Source: Gadus chalcogrammus
Taxonomy: Eukaryota > Chordata > Actinopteri > Gadiformes > Gadidae
Direction: 5' to 3'
Assembly (NCBI RefSeq): GCF_026213295.1
Contig: NC_079414.1
Coordinates: forward strand, 15,818,347-15,882,346
DNA length: 64,000 nt
Part shown: positions 26,086 to 37,300 of the stretch, one piece after another
Numbering within the stretch: position 1 is the stretch's first letter
How the letters are laid out: each line of letters opens with the position of its first letter
Program-made: the position numbers and the translations under genes
Notes under the pieces: model-generated
What the model saw: the letters and a program-made list of their open reading frames with translations, nothing else
The model's database searches: none
What the model was told of the DNA's origin: nothing

Positions 26086-26414
26086 TTTCCACAGTTGATG
26101 TGACCTCCAGGAACCATGGGAAATGTAGTTTTTCGAAGGACGTCTGCTGCTTTGTCGACGCTAGATCAGCTGGTGTCCGACTTGGATGAGAGCCGTGTCA
26201 AGACGGACCTCATCGCGTTGAAAACGAGATAATTGGAAAGGGGGCGTGAGGTTTGTGTGTGAAAGTCCCGAGGGGCCATGGTACAACACATAAATGGCTC
26301 GCCTGTGGAGCGTCTTCTAGTTTAGCTCCGTTTAGGTAATTTGTATAAGTCCCAATAACGACATTTGTCAGTTAATCATTTTCGATAAAGAATTTTGCTC
26401 TTAACCTTTTCGCA
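26086..26414. promoter_or_regulatory. Bidirectional promoter between snapc3 and ttc39b with a ZNF143/Staf-like site
   Basis: Only 329 bp separate the divergent start codons of snapc3 and ttc39b, so the promoter must be shared. At 26114-26130 the minus strand reads AACTACATTTCCCATGG, which matches the known ZNF143 (Staf) consensus ACTACA-N-TTCCCA closely. No TATA box is obvious. ZNF143 sites are typical of divergent housekeeping promoters; binding here is inferred. Confidence 0.6.
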
Positions 26415-29400
26415 ATGGAGGATAAGAAAGAAAATCAAACTATACCGGTAACTCGTTTTTTTATTATTATTATTTAGAAAGAAATATAATGTGCTGCGAG
26501 CGTCTTAGTTAATTGTAGGCTTACCCAACTCAAAATGATGATGTTGAATATCAGTATTCCACGTTATAATTTTCAGTTGATGCATCTGATCATTTTGATT
26601 TGATTCTTAATGGTGACAACAAAATAATTAAAGACTGATGTTACGTCACATTAAACATTTCTATATCCGATAATTTTAGATTTTTACAAAATAAAACATG
26701 ATAACTACTGCTAAATACACAGCTATTAGATTAACTTACTTTGATTGAATGAAAGCATGTTTTTTTCTTTTTCAGACGGAGATCAGCAGCCATTTTGCCG
26801 AGGACCTACTGTGAGTAGGCCTATTACAATATATTAATTGATGAATTCATTATAGTCCATCTCTTGGTTTGGGCTTGTCCAGATTTTCTTTTTATTATTG
26901 TACTTGGCATTACTTGTTCTTTTTAGCCAGGGTGAATGCATTATCCTCCTCAGATTTCAGAACAAAAAACAAGCCACTGATGTCATGTAACTGGCCTCTA
27001 TTTTCCTTTTCATGATATTTTTAGATGTACTTGAATATTCATATAATGTAACTTGATAGCTGATGATCGTACTTTGGAATAAAGCAGTCCGCAGATTGAT
27101 CTGGAGCATGCCCTGGTGGACTGCTCCGCTGGTCTGGAGTTATTCCTCAACAACCGCTTCTCTGATGCGCTTGCTCATCTAAAACCATGGTGAGTGCGAT
27201 ATTATTATGTGATATTTACTACTATAAACTTCCAAAAACGATGAGAGTGGGCTAGTAAGTAAGACGGAGACCTATGGAGGCTCATGCTGGAACGCCAATG
27301 TATATTCTGAAACGACTTTTCTCTTTTTTGTATATCTTTATCTTTCAATGTCAGTTCAATCTTTTATAGGCACAGATGCATCAGCTCAGGCATGACTTCT
27401 CTGTCCTTACTTATCTTGCATGGCCAGAATGGGGTATATCTTCTAATATTTGAGAGAATATCTTATTCTGAACGCACACATTGCACACCAATATCTGTTT
27501 TTGTTTTTCTTCCCATTAGGAAGGCCAAGAGTATGTACCATGCCATGGGCTACAGCAGTATGCTGGTGATGCAGGCAGGCATGACTTTTGACCCGAAAGA
27601 TGTAGAAGCAGCCATGACTTCATTGAGGGAGTCTCTAGAGACATGCCAGAGGTAGTACACTTTTTATCGATCACTATTTATTCAATCTGTGCTCTTGTCA
27701 ATGCCGAGTTTGGCTGCGCTATCGAAACTCCTTCAGACTTTTATCAGTCCTTCCTTCTTTAAATATGCTTCCTTTCTTTCATGTGTTCCTCCCCAGCTTT
27801 CGTAAAAAGAGTGGATTATTGGAGACCATAACGAACTTGTGGTACCGGCAATCTTCTGACAATCTGACAGAAGGTGAGAAAGATCTGATTATCTCATATT
27901 TGGATGGCCTGGGTCAGGCAAATCACAACCGATCATCCTACAAAGGGCTACTGTTTCGTTGCTCTATCCAATTGCAACTTTTTTTCTATTCATTTGAATG
28001 GTTAGTTGATTCAGAGCTGGTCAGAATTTGTTTGCTCTCTAATTTACTTCAATGTGTAGATAGAGTCTCTTTAATAAGATTGTTATTATTATTAAAGAGG
28101 GGCTTTCTTGTGTTTCTCATTTGAGTTTAGATATAGCTATTACCTACCTGGCACCTGCCTTTCTCAGAATGGTCCCTGAGAATTTAAGTATATTTGTGTC
28201 ATAAAAGCACAGTATCAAATGCAAGATAATGAATATATTTTCTTTATAGTATACAATTATTATATTTCCTTTGAACATACGATTCATCAATCAATTTCTT
28301 CCATGCGTACATTCTCAAAGTTGAAAAAGGTTGGATTAGGGAACATTGATTTTCATTTCTTTTAACATTGATTTTCATTTCCAAATTAATTATTTTTTAA
28401 ATAGAGGAGATGCATGCTGAGCTCTGCTATGCCGAGGTCCTTCTTCAGAAAGCCTCGCTGACCTTCATGGACGAGAGCATCATGGGCTTTATCAAAGGAG
28501 GGATGAGGATACGAAACAGTTATCAAATCTTCAAGTAAGGAACTCGGAGAGGCACTGTTTGTTATCGTTTTAACCAATTCCCATCCCACCGCCAAGGTTA
28601 AGGGTTTGGTTCCCACTACACCCATCCTGGCTGAGAATATTATGAGCATGAAGTATTTGATGGTGCTTTTGAGAAAAGCGTCCACCAAATGCCAATTTTT
28701 CTTCTGTTCAACCTAGACTGGGGGCTAGTCGTATTAAGGTATAAAGCTCCTTACTCATTCATCTTATTGTGATTTGCAATGCGGGCCAATAAGTTATTCA
28801 CTTGAGGGGACAGTAATTCGCTCCCGCACCCCAAAGAACATTCTCTGGCACTTAAGAGATTCACCTCAGTGGTGCCCCCCCCGTTGGTGAAAATGTGAAT
28901 ACTGACTGCATTTGGTTCCACCGAGCGCTGTGTTCAGAACATTTGTTTCAATCTGACTTCACTATCGTTACTATATTTCCCTTTACCAGGGACTGTCAAG
29001 TGATTGCAAACAAAATGGATGAAGAGATGCAGCAGAAAGCCACACACCTTCACTTCAAATGTGGTGTCAACATGGGAATCGGATCGTTCAACCTGGTAAG
29101 CATGTAGATAATCTTGTGGAATTTTAATTTTGAATTTCTATTTATTTGATTGCACTGTGTCTATCTTTCTTGGATGCATTCAAATCAATTATGTAGTGGT
29201 ATTTATTCCATTAATGTACATGACAATCAACTCGAAACGGTTGTGTTTGGAAAGATTGATGGGTAACTGTATCCTTAACTATTTGATACTATTGAGGTTT
29301 TTTTTCCCCCATCCCTCCGTTAGATGCTGTCTCTGCTCCCAACACGAGTCCTCAGACTGATGGAATTCCTTGGCTTCTCTGGAGACAGGGTAGGTGCTCC

Positions 29401-32400
29401 TGCCTGACTATTTACAATCTATATATTATTTTGCTTTATTCTATTCAATTCATTTTGTACATGTGTGTGTATGAATGATATGGCTGGATAATAACTGCTA
29501 GTTATTCTTTCATTTATTTTTTAGCCATCTTTAAAAAAGGCTTCAATATTTTGTGATCTTTAAATTCTGTATGGTTTGTGTTGTTAAATGAGCCCTTTTA
29601 AAGAACGCACTGTTGGTAATGTTCCAGGATGTGGGTCTCTCGGAGCTGAGAGCTGGCGTCGCCACAAATGGCCTGCGCTCCATCCTCAGTATGCTCACAC
29701 TGTTGATGTACCATCTCTACATCACTGTCATACTCGGTAAGGGAACAAGAAGATATTTTCAGGAAACGTTCAGATCTTTTTTTTATTGAGAGAACCCAAT
29801 ATTGCCAATATATCCAAAGTTATTTTGGATGACAACCTTAGATATTTAAATGTATCATTATAAATATAATTTTTTTGGGTGAAAATAACATTTACAATCT
29901 CATTACTTTCAACAAAAGGCACAGGTGAGGTGGACTTGACAGAAGCTGAGAACCTGCTGGAACCTTATATTAAAAAGTTTCCCAATGTAAGTTCCACACC
30001 CTTACAATGGAAAGTTAATCCATCATACATTCTACTAGAATACCTGCGGGCGGATTCCGTGGGAATTTCAGACCACATCAATCATTTATTTTTAAACTGT
30101 TTTAAGAATAACGAGTAATCCGAAAGTATAACGATTAGGGTAATATATTTAGGTAAAAAACATACAATAAAATACAAAAAACCTACAACAAACATAATCC
30201 GAGGCCTCTCATTAATCGGAGTCTTCAGATGGGAGTTCGCCCTGCGACTCTCTACAGTGGCACAGGTCTCAGAAATGCTGAGAACAGGTCTGCTCCACAC
30301 ATGATGCGGGATGGAAAAATCCATATGTTTCCCCTTCATCATGTAAGCTCTGTCTCCTATTCCTCGCACTGTCTAGCCACCCTACATGTTCCTAGTTTTA
30401 TCTAACGTTAACCTTTGTGCCTGGGGTTAGGGTTAGGGTTTGATCCCCTTATGCATTCTTCTTCTTGATGAGAATACAGGCAACTCTGTCCTTTTAAGTA
30501 AACATTATTTGATTGAATCATTGACAATTATAATGTGGGGTGACTTAGCGGTGACTTCTCAGTTGGATCCTTTGACCCTTGACCTCCCCAAGAGTGTCAG
30601 GGAGAAGGCACAATCAACAAATGGCAGTTACAGAAACTGAATCTGAAAATATAATTTTCCCATTACAGGAATTATTGAAAACTGTATACTGTGCAGGGAT
30701 TTATATTTTTAACTTGACTTTTCTTTTGTTTATAAACTTTCCTTGATTAGGGAGCTCTGATTCTCTTCTACACTGCCAGGATTGCTTTGCTCAAGGGAAA
30801 CTTCACATTTGTAAGTATCATGTCTCTCTCCTTTGTTCTTTTGAAACGATTGGAAACCGGTTTTAAAATAATTTTTACGTTTTACGTCCTTCTTTAGGCT
30901 AGGGAGAAGTACCTGGCCTGCATCGCGGCCCAGCAGGAGTGGCGCCAGATACACCACCTCTGCTACTGGGAGCTCATGTGGGCCCATTCCTTTGAACAGG
31001 AATGGAAGAAAGCCTACCATTACGCTGATCTGCTCTCCAAGGAAAGCAAGTGGTCCCAGGTAACCCGCTGGCACTGGACTTCAAACCTGTGTGTGGATGA
31101 TGGCTGGTTTAAGCAGCCTTACTGGCCTGAGTCCGACTGATGATAGACTCTAGGGTTGAATGAGGCTACCAACTGTTGTACATTAAGCAATCAGTGTTAA
31201 CAGGTTAAATCAACAATCACCACACACACTGGAGGAGATCTCCTGCAAGGCAACATGGAGCCCCCATAGTCATGTGTCGTTGTCTGCACATTTTACAGTT
31301 AATCGGATTTCTAACACCAACTACCTGCGTCCTTGTCTGGAGGTGAAAGCCATCTTGGTGGCGCATGGAAGCCACCAGGTGGTGTGTGAAGAACTATTGT
31401 TGTTACAATGGCCTCCCCAGACAAGAACGAAAGGTGGTTGGAAATCCAGCTAATTGTAGGAGTTAAAATGAAGAAAAGTGAGAGAAAGAATGAAGGAGGC
31501 TCCATTCTTCTTTGTGGCCGCTGTAGGCGTCATAAGGCCCTCCCTGTCTCTTCCTTCATTGACTCTGTAATTCTCCCACACTTATTTAATTTCTATAGGC
31601 AAGATAATGCAAACAACTTTGCTAGATTTCCCCATATTTTTCAAGTAAGCCTGTATGATGATCCTTACGTCTTCTTGTTGGAAGCACTGGGGGGATGGGA
31701 AGATAAGAAGGGCCTTCATGAAAACCTTATCAGGGGGTATTCAACAAACATACGTGCAACTGTAGCCACAACTGAAAGAGGTAGGGAGGGCATTCAGTTC
31801 AGACATAAATTGTTATTCAAACATTGTATTGAGGCAGATCTCAGATTTTCTGGAAGTTTGCGCTTCCTAAAAGCTACAAGCGTGGTTTGAGTTTTGGGAA
31901 ACAGAAGAGGCCGGCCGTGATGACCTACTTGCTCAATGTCATACATTCCACATTGCTTTGATTTGTTATTGTCATTTTGCTTGTTATTCCTCATTTAAAA
32001 TCTCTTTCCAGTCCACTTATATGTACCAGAAAGCTGCCCTCTTGAGCATGCTCCCAGACGCAGAAGTGGAGGCCATGGGACAAAATGCAGAAGACTTGTT
32101 CAAGTGAGTGAAGGGAGACTCCCCTGCTCGCACTACTCCTGATTTGGACAATTCTGCTCATTCACTGCTGTCGTCCACTGGTGTGGTTTAACAGACAGGT
32201 GGAAGGCCTCCGCCTCAGGATTGCTGGGAAGTCGGTCCCAACAGAGAAGTTTGCTGCCAAGAAGGCCCAGAGATGCTTATCCTCCAGGCCTACAAAACCA
32301 GTCCTCCCTGCATTGGTGAGCACCAGGCCCCCTGATATGAACTGTTATACCAGTATACAAAACCAGTCCTCCCTGTGTTGGTGGGCACCCGACCCCCCAA

Positions 32401-33585
32401 TATGAACTGTTGTACCAGTATACAAAACCAGTGCTTCCTGTGTTGGTGGGCACCAGGACCCCCTAATATGAACTGTTGTACCAGTATACAAAACCAGTCC
32501 TCCCTGTGTTGGTGGGCACCCGACCCCCTAATATGAACTGTTATAGAAGTATAGAAATTTCCTAAAACTGTGATTTAATCAAACCTTGTGGGATTCCAGG
32601 AAATGATGTACGTGTGGAACGGCTTCACGATAGTAGGAAAGAGACCAGAGCTGACATACAGCATATTGTCCACCATACAGAAGGCCGAGGACCAACTCGC
32701 AAGTTCTGCAAGTCAGTGAATTCTTGTGAAGCTATTCATCGAGATGCTCTGAGTAAAACAAATTAATATCACCATTTTTAAATCCCCGAAATCGTGTCTA
32801 ACGTTCTGACTGTGCCCAGGCCAGTCTGATCATCATGTAGACGACCAGTGTGTGGTCCAGCTCCTAAAGGGCCTGTGTCTCAGACAGCTGGGCAGTCTCG
32901 ATGAGGCGGAGGGCTGCTTCAACCACGTCATCTCCAGGTGAGACCCCGGGGGACTGATCACACTACTCTGATCCGGTACAGGTCTAGTCATGCTACAAAT
33001 CTTAGTGGAGCATGTGGAAAATTGACTATCTCCTTCCTAATATGGATGCTTTGATAAGATAGTGCAAAAAAAAAAGATGCATTATTATTCATGAGACTTT
33101 ATGCAAAATGGAAGAAACGCATTTTAATTTACTCATTACTAAATAATATTGAATATAAGTAACTAAAGCATCTTGACATGTATTGATCAAGGGAGTATTT
33201 GGGAGAGCGAGGTCACTCTTCTGCTCTATCTCAATTCATTACTGAAGAGCCCTTTCTTTACTTTTCACAGTGAACAACAGATCAAGTATGATGACTACCT
33301 GGTGCCCTTCACCATGTACGAGCTGGGCCTGATTTACAAGCAGAGGGGGGATACCCACAAGGCAGTAGAACTCCTGGAGAAAATCAAGTGCGTCGTCAAG
33401 GCTTTTTCTTGCCATATCGTTTGGTTCAGCAGCGTCCTTAAACTATTGTATGTACTTTTTGTCCGAACAGGGTCACCTACAAGGACTACAGCATGGAGTC
33501 TAGGCTTCACTTCCGCATCCATGCAGCACTCAACACCATGGGCACTTTCCCAAACAAGCCTTACCCCTCACGCATCCAAGCCTAA
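26415..33585 (+). CDS. ttc39b: Tetratricopeptide repeat protein 39B
   Basis: TTC39-family (DUF3808, yeast Iml2-related) TPR protein. In mammals TTC39B affects LXR stability and HDL metabolism. Coding exons: 26415-26447, 26776-26810, 27088-27189, 27520-27651, 27797-27873, 28405-28534, 28990-29095, 29324-29389, 29628-29736, 29919-29986, 30751-30810, 30898-31059, 32012-32103, 32195-32315, 32600-32711, 32820-32937, 33271-33387, 33471-33585. They total 1755 nt, 584 residues. Family stretches include SMYHAMGYSSMLVMQAGMTF, IKGGMRIRNSYQIF, LGTGEVDLTEAENLLEP, HHLCYWELMWAHSFEQEW, RIAGKSVPTEKFAAKKAQR and a C-terminal TPR region (YDDYLVPFTMYELGLIYKQ). The sequence alone sits between human TTC39A and TTC39B; adjacency to snapc3 and psip1 decides for ttc39b. 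The short first exon (11 codons) gives the only supported start; an alternative upstream promoter is possible. All splice sites are GT-AG. The intron after 32315 holds a minisatellite copying its own donor. Confidence 0.93.
28590..28692 (+). mobile_element. SINE-like remnant
   Basis: GGTTTGGTTCCCACTAC (B-box-like) and the tail AGAAAAGCGTCCACCAAATG resemble the tRNA-SINE ends seen elsewhere in the window. It is degraded and lies in a ttc39b intron. Confidence 0.4.
32291..32550 (+). repeat. 65-bp minisatellite that includes an exon end and splice donor
   Basis: Four head-to-tail copies of about 65 bp begin at 32291, 32356, 32421 and 32487. The first copy contains the last 25 bases of ttc39b exon 14 (ending at 32315), the splice donor and the intron start. 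Copies 2-4 repeat the exon-like 25 bases followed by GTGGGC instead of GTGAGC. The tandem tract is therefore a series of candidate donor sites. Confidence 0.85.
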
Positions 33586-34195
33586 GGAAAACAGTTGGAG
33601 TCTGGAACTCTCAACGTTTATGAGACTGGAAACACACACACACACACACACACAGACACAGAGAGAGAGAGGCGATGGTGTTAGTACCTGGTTGGTGTTG
33701 GGTGGAATCCGAGTCAGGAAATGAAGTTTAGTTTTCAATGTATGATGTATAAAAAGAGTTGCTCCTTCTTGCAAGAGTGTCTGGCTGCATGATCACTCAG
33801 GCGGTAGGTCTGCAGCCAGGTGCAGGTCTGCAGCCAGGTGCAGGTCTGCAGCCAGGTGCAGGTCTGCAGCCAGGTGCAGGTCTGCAGCCAGGTGCAGGTC
33901 TGCAGCCAGGTGCAGGTCTGCAGCCAGGTGCAGGTCTGCAGCCAGGTGCCTGTCCCCAGTTGGGTAGGCCAGAAACTAGTCCTTGAAGTCCCAGGGTAGG
34001 CTACGTAATTGCAATCGCAATAGTGACCTCTGTTGATCGCAATGGATAATCCACCCGTGCCAAAATATTTATTTTTACATTTATATTATTACTTTTAAAT
34101 ATTTAGGCTTTTTAATTCAAGCATTTTTTCGAGATATCTCTCATCTTCATTTTGGATTATGACACGCATGTTAATAAAACATTTTACGCTATGAA
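33586..34195 (+). other. ttc39b: ttc39b 3' UTR with CA tract, 18-bp minisatellite and poly(A) signal
   Basis: The sequence after the stop codon holds a short CA/GA tract (33631-33670), an 18-bp minisatellite (33807-33949) and AATAAA at about 34172. No coding sequence is recognised. The dnajb14 start codon follows only about 180 bases after the likely cleavage site. Confidence 0.5.
33807..33949 (+). repeat. 18-bp minisatellite, about 8 copies
   Basis: Unit GGTCTGCAGCCAGGTGCA is repeated about eight times almost without change, in the ttc39b 3' UTR. Because 18 is a multiple of three the tract stays open and would encode GLQPGA repeats, but it lies past the stop codon and is not expected to be translated. 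Confidence 0.9.
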
Positions 34196-34311
34196 TTGTC
34201 GCTCTTGCATTTCCTTTCGATCTTCTATATCAACAGGTAAATGCAAAATTATAGAAGTCAGCAAATAGAGATGGGTAAATTATCCTCTTATCTGCTAACA
34301 CACTTGACAGT

Positions 34312-34329
34312 CCAGACCACGTGGTCTGG
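34312..34329. promoter_or_regulatory. Perfect palindromic E-box upstream of dnajb14
   Basis: CCAGACCACGTGGTCTGG is an 18-bp perfect palindrome centred on CACGTG, 47 bases before the dnajb14 start codon. It is a candidate bHLH or bZIP site, or could form a hairpin in the 5' UTR. No factor can be assigned from sequence alone. Confidence 0.4.
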
Positions 34330-34375
34330 GAGATGATCAGCTGACCGAGCCGGGGGAGGAAGAGGAAGAAGAAAG

Positions 34376-37300
34376 ATGGAAGGGAACAGGGACGAAGCTG
34401 AAAAATGTATAAATATAGCTTCGAAAGCGCTCGAAGCTGGTGATAAAGAGAAGGCGTCAAAGTTTCTAAACAAAGCGGAGAAGCTCTACCCCACGGAGAG
34501 AGCCAAAGGTACCGTATTCATTCAATGGCGTCCGACCTCCCCGTTATTTCCAGTCAGCATACGATTTAGCTAAGGGTTAAATGGACTACTAGCCAACTGC
34601 AAATTCACAGTAGCTGGCTACGATAGCCGTGCTACGTTATCTGTCAATTGGGTCAATGTTTTACGGTCTATAAATGTGTATATATGTAAATGCAATACAA
34701 GCCTTTCACACATGTTATTAATTTCGCCGAACGACGTTACGTTACTCTCGTTTCAAATGGTACGCATTTACACGGTGCTTTGCTAACATGAACGTTAGCT
34801 TGTGACGGTATATTGCCAAACAGTGTTATCTTTCTGTCAAACCGCTGCTGTGTGTCGGTGGCTGTACAATGCTGTGAATTTAATCATGACCGCGAGTTGA
34901 GTGAGAACAGAGTACACACACGGTTTAGAGAGGGTACTGTACGTTGGACTAGCTGTCCCCGGGCGAGCCTGGCTCCTGTCAATCCCTTCATTGACTCATC
35001 GACCCAGAGGCTGCAGTTGGAAGTAATGCATTAGCCCTGGTATAAGAGCCATGGTATATGGTTGGCTTTTATCTAAACGAGCAGTCTAATTCAAGACGTA
35101 ATCGATTGATGGATAGAACGCTCTGCACTCGTACATATGTGAGTGCATTGTTGTGCAGTATTATGCGATGACCTATTTTACACCCTGGACAGAGCAGCAT
35201 GCAATCTCTGACAATATCTGTGTTGACAATTGACTTGATTCAGCTGTCAATCTGACTATAGGCTACTTTAGTATTATTATCCAGTAGTTTAACAGAGTAA
35301 ATCCCCTCACAAAAGCCATTGGCTTTGAACCATTTTAAATAGAAGTATCTCCAATACGCTTTTTTTGTGTAACTTTTGTGTAACTTTTTGTGTAACTTTC
35401 TGTCAAGATGTATGAAGGGCTCAAATGAAGTGTTCTGAGGTGATTGAAGCTTCATCAACTACCTCTGGCTTCGTTATTCAGTGACATTTGAATTAATGTT
35501 TTCCATCCATACCTAGACTTGAATCTGGTTCTAGAAAACATGTACATTTTTTGAAGCAACAGAGCAGCTACCGCTTCAATATTAATGAAACAAGGGTAGT
35601 TAAATCATACTACGTAACAAGTTATGTCATATTTGAAGGAAAGAGTATTGTGTCTGTGCTCAGTGTGCTTACAATTCATACTATCCCGAGTAGTAGTGTG
35701 GAGAAGATGGAGTCAGATTGACGGACATAAGCATAATTATGGACCTAATGAATACAACAATGGGTGTCTAGTAATTCATGGCTTACATCTGGGCTTTGGG
35801 GTTCAGAACGTTTTTTTTGTTTCCATTATGGCTCTTGGTATTTATTTTTGGGACTCGCTCAACTGGTATAAGATATTGCCGTTGGAATTTGTGTTGTACA
35901 TCCTGCAACTTTATGTGAAGGTCCTAGGACCTTCACATAACTTGAGGACAAGTTGGCCTATGTTTATACTGGTATAGATAATGCAGGCGGACATTGTAGG
36001 GTTTATTAAGACGAATGCCACATGGTTGAGGAATAAAATGGAGAGCTGCAGCTAATTTTTTTTATTCGTTTATTTAAATTACATTTAAGAAATATTCACT
36101 TGAAATGTAAGTTGCATATTGTCTGAATTAGTTTCGGCATTATAACATTATGTAATATTGACGTTGTCAGTTTCTGATCTATTACGATTTTGAAAGTTTC
36201 CTCCAAAAAACACAGCAGGTATTGATTTTGTATTCCGAAACCTCCCATGCACACCAAACCATTCCCCCTGTCCAGCTGTGTGCCTAGCCTGAACCCTCAC
36301 CCTTGGTCTGTCTCTCTCCAGTGCTTTTGGATGCGCTGACTAAGAATGGCAGCTCGGCGGGGAACGGAGCCCACTGCAGGCGGCGGCCTGCGAGCAGCGG
36401 GGAGAGTAACGGCTTGCACGCAGACCAGGAGGGCCATGATCCAGCAGGAGGAGGGGAGGCCGCCAAGATCTTCACCAAGGATCAGGTGGAGGGTGTGCAG
36501 AGGTGAGGAGCCCGCGAGCTGGTCTGGTTATCGTTCTCCACACACGTGTGAACACGTTCTTGTGTTTTTGAGTGGTGGTTTGTCTAGAACATGGGTATTC
36601 AGCTAAAACAGAAAGGGGTCAAGTTAGAGATTTTGTTTTTTTAAGCAAAGATCCGGAAGATCATAATAATGTCTAACTGTTAAGTGTGATGTATATTTTA
36701 GTAGCCGAGTAGTTGTATCAACATCTGCATGTAATCAATACCCCACTGTAAAATCAAATAACTTCAGTAGAACTCAAAAACGTTTTGCAAATATTCATTG
36801 TCACAGAACATAAAAATGAGCATACAGTACATGTATGACTGCAGATATACTGTAAATACAATTATAAAATGTGAAAATTGCCAATCAATAAAAATTAAAG
36901 TAATGTATTCGTGACAACACCATCAGTAAATGGCTTTTTGTGTTAACCCAAAATCCAAGCCACTCTGATGGAACACTCATGAGCAAGTTTTTGTGTACTG
37001 AATGTGTGGCTCAGGAGGATCCTGGTTGATTGGTCATATTGGGCTCTGAGACTACTTACTTTCTGGGATCTCACTTCAGATTTGAGTGGGGTATGTTTGT
37101 TTAAAACCTGTAGTTTTTTCACATTGGCACTTTTTATTATCCTCTGTCATTCGTCTGTATCTATCCGTCTCACTCGTCTGTATCGCTATCAGTGTTTCCC
37201 ACAGAAATTGTGGAGACTATGGGGGGGGGGGGGGGGGGAAGGTATGGAGCGAATGTTGACCGGGGGGGGGGGGGGGGGGGGTGGTATGGAGCGATTGTTG

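Noticed and set aside
30424..30440. GGGTTAGGGTTAGGGTTT telomere-like motif
   Set aside because: Only about three repeats in an intron; too short to claim an interstitial telomere.
31408..31890. 160-codon open frame in a ttc39b intron
   Set aside because: No recognised motif; one or more frames of this length are expected by chance in 64 kb, and it has no promoter or splice evidence.
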